Origin: Clostridia bacterium | GTDB taxonomy: Bacteria; Bacillota_A; Clostridia; Christensenellales; UBA1242 | Length of the DNA stretch: 7,317 nucleotides | Assembly (NCBI GenBank): GCA_017508345.1 | Contig: JAFVZD010000134.1 | Span: 1-7,317, forward strand | Reading direction: 5' to 3' | Shown here: one piece after another, positions 6,647 to 7,317 of the stretch | Layout of the letters: each line of letters starts with the position of its first letter | How positions within the stretch are numbered: the stretch's first letter is position 1 | Program-made: the position numbers and the translations under genes | Notes under the pieces: model-generated | What the model saw: only the letters and a program-made list of their open reading frames with translations | The model's database searches: none | Told to the model about the DNA's origin: nothing

Positions 6647-6676
6647 CAAAAGGATGTCAAATGTGACATCCTTTTG
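6647..6676 (-). terminator. hairpin terminator of the small basic protein gene
   Basis: Arms CAAAAGGATGTCA (6647-6659) and TGACATCCTTTTG (6664-6676) form a perfect 13-bp stem with a 4-nt loop. On the minus strand it begins 24 nt after the stop of the 63-residue gene and lies upstream of the BspA-like promoter, separating the two transcripts. As in the hairpin at 5151-5181, the T run is within the stem base, not a free tail. Confidence 0.7.
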
Positions 6677-6699
6677 TGGATAAAAAAGTGCATTAGGTA

Positions 6700-6891
6700 T
6701 TAAGAATAACTCTTTGTTGTCTTGGCACTCTTTGTCGCAGAACGCGTACTAGTAGCTTTTGTGCTGGCTCTAGTTGATTTCGCCTTGGCACGAGTAGCTG
6801 TAGTACTATCTGCCTTTTGTGCTCTACCACATCCGCATTTACCTGAGCAGGCTCTGCTAGACTTTGTAGTAGTACTTGTCTTGGTTGACAT
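6700..6891 (-). CDS. small, highly basic Ser/Thr/Ala-rich protein with a cysteine cluster (63 aa), unrecognised
   Basis: I do not recognise a named family. The 63 residues contain 10 Lys and 5 Arg against one Asp (D28), and are otherwise almost all Ser, Thr and Ala. A cysteine cluster 'CSGKCGCG' (C15, C19, C21) lies near the N-terminus, possibly a metal ligand set. From residue 23 on, 'T/S-K/R-A/S' units recur ('ATRAKAKSTRASTKATSTRS'), reminiscent of histone H1-like tails, so nucleic-acid binding is a reasonable inference. There is no signal peptide or membrane segment, and it is probably disordered. That it is a real gene is supported by a near-perfect ribosome binding site, GGAGGTGA (6896-6903), 4 nt before the ATG, and a hairpin terminator after the stop. 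A longer overlapping minus frame starting at 6917 lacks such a site. Confidence 0.72.
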   Translation of the reverse strand: MSTKTSTTTKSSRACSGKCGCGRAQKADSTTATRAKAKSTRASTKATSTRSATKSAKTTKSYS

Positions 6892-6914
6892 ATATTCACC
6901 TCCACTTTTTTAAA

Positions 6915-6924
6915 CAAGCGCTTG
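6915..6924. promoter_or_regulatory. operator-like palindrome upstream of the small basic gene
   Basis: CAAGCGCTTG is a perfect 10-bp palindrome with a central CG, and it continues into a second overlapping palindrome CTTGCAAG (6921-6928). It lies 23 nt upstream of the ATG at 6891 and just beyond the ribosome binding site. CG-centred palindromes are typical of LacI-family operators, but the match to the catabolite (cre) consensus is only partial. A loose promoter (minus-strand TTTACA, 19 nt, CATAAT) lies further upstream. Regulation is inferred. Confidence 0.35.
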
Positions 6925-6986
6925 CAAGGATATTATGTGTATGTGAATATTAAAAATGTAAACAAAAACAAGGTAAATTTTGGAAA

Positions 6987-7317
6987 TTATTCTAAACTAA
7001 TCAGATAATAATAAACTGGTTGACCACCTGGTATAACTGTAACCTCGCACTCTGGATATTTTTGCGCCAACTGTTCTTGGAGTTTTTCGGCATCTTCGTC
7101 CTTGATATCATCACCAGAGAAAATGGTGACATTAACCTTATCCTCGGACATCATAGCATCGACAAGGGCTATGGTAGCAGTATTGATATCGGCATCTTTT
7201 GCCACAATCTTACCTCCGCTGAGACCGATAATTTCACCCTCTTTTAGGTCAAAACCATCAATATTGGTACTACGGACAGCGTGAGTCACTGCTCCACTAG
7301 AAACATTAGCCATTGCG
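6987..7317 (-). CDS. fakA: C-terminal end of FakA/YloV-type DAK-family protein (fatty acid kinase subunit A), 5' part outside window
   Basis: FakA is the ATP-binding subunit that, with a FakB lipid carrier, phosphorylates fatty acids for phospholipid synthesis in Firmicutes. Only the last 109 residues are present. Their pattern, 'VSSGAVTHAVRSTNIDGFDL', 'EGEIIGLSGGKIVAKDADI', 'VNVTIFSGDDIKDEDAEKL' and the closing 'GGQPVYYYLISLE', is that of the C-terminal region of the DhaL-YloV family. The ATG at 7311-7313 is internal: the frame is open to the window edge (GCA at 7314-7316) and no ribosome binding site precedes it. The kinase (DhaL) domain lies outside, so activity cannot be judged. The small basic gene follows 95 nt downstream on the same strand, with no clear terminator between, so co-transcription is possible. 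Confidence 0.85.
   Translation of the reverse strand, partial: AMANVSSGAVTHAVRSTNIDGFDLKEGEIIGLSGGKIVAKDADINTATIALVDAMMSEDKVNVTIFSGDDIKDEDAEKLQEQLAQKYPECEVTVIPGGQPVYYYLISLE

Noticed and set aside
6693..6917. 74-codon minus-strand frame overlapping the small basic gene
   Set aside because: The Gln/Arg/Val-rich product comes from reading the repetitive gene in another frame. The near-perfect ribosome binding site is placed for the 63-codon frame instead.

Overview
The window comes from a low-GC, Firmicutes/Clostridia-type bacterium. Supporting signs are the A+T-rich DNA, strong AGGAGG-like ribosome binding sites, sigma-A style promoters with 17-nt spacers, tRNAs with encoded CCA ends, a ruvC-ruvA-ruvB-yajC gene order, a FakA/YloV-type DAK protein, and a BspA-like (DUF285) surface protein. 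An uncultured gut-type clostridium would fit, but the sequence does not allow a species name.

Layout. (1) Positions 1-2877, minus strand: ruvC, ruvA and ruvB form a tight Holliday-junction operon behind its own promoter, with intergenic gaps of 10 and 2 nt. After 85 nt with a second near-consensus promoter comes yajC, the SecDF-associated membrane protein, which runs off the left edge. The queA and tgt genes that often lie between ruvB and yajC are absent. (2) Positions 2931-3408, plus strand: a divergent promoter with A/T tracts drives four tRNA genes, Val(TAC)-Gly(GCC)-Cys(GCA)-Leu(TAA), ending in an intrinsic terminator. (3) Positions 3409-3778: very A+T-rich DNA with no intact gene, possible minus-strand coding remnants, and a putative promoter/operator for the next gene. 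(4) Positions 3779-5146, plus strand: a complete class-3-type aldehyde dehydrogenase. (5) Positions 5151-5181: a hairpin between convergent genes that probably terminates both. (6) Positions 5193-6586, minus strand: a membrane-anchored BspA-like surface protein with its own strong promoter. (7) Positions 6647-6924, minus strand: a hairpin terminator and a gene for a 63-residue, highly basic, cysteine-cluster protein with an excellent ribosome binding site and a palindrome just upstream. (8) Positions 6987-7317, minus strand: the C-terminal end of a FakA/YloV-type fatty acid kinase subunit.

Most of the window is housekeeping: recombination and repair, secretion, translation, and fatty acid activation. 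The accessory parts are the surface protein, the small basic protein and the decayed-looking stretch after the tRNA cluster. I did not find a convincing new multi-gene system. The best leads are the small basic protein, the long tail on YajC and the degenerate region downstream of tRNA-Leu.
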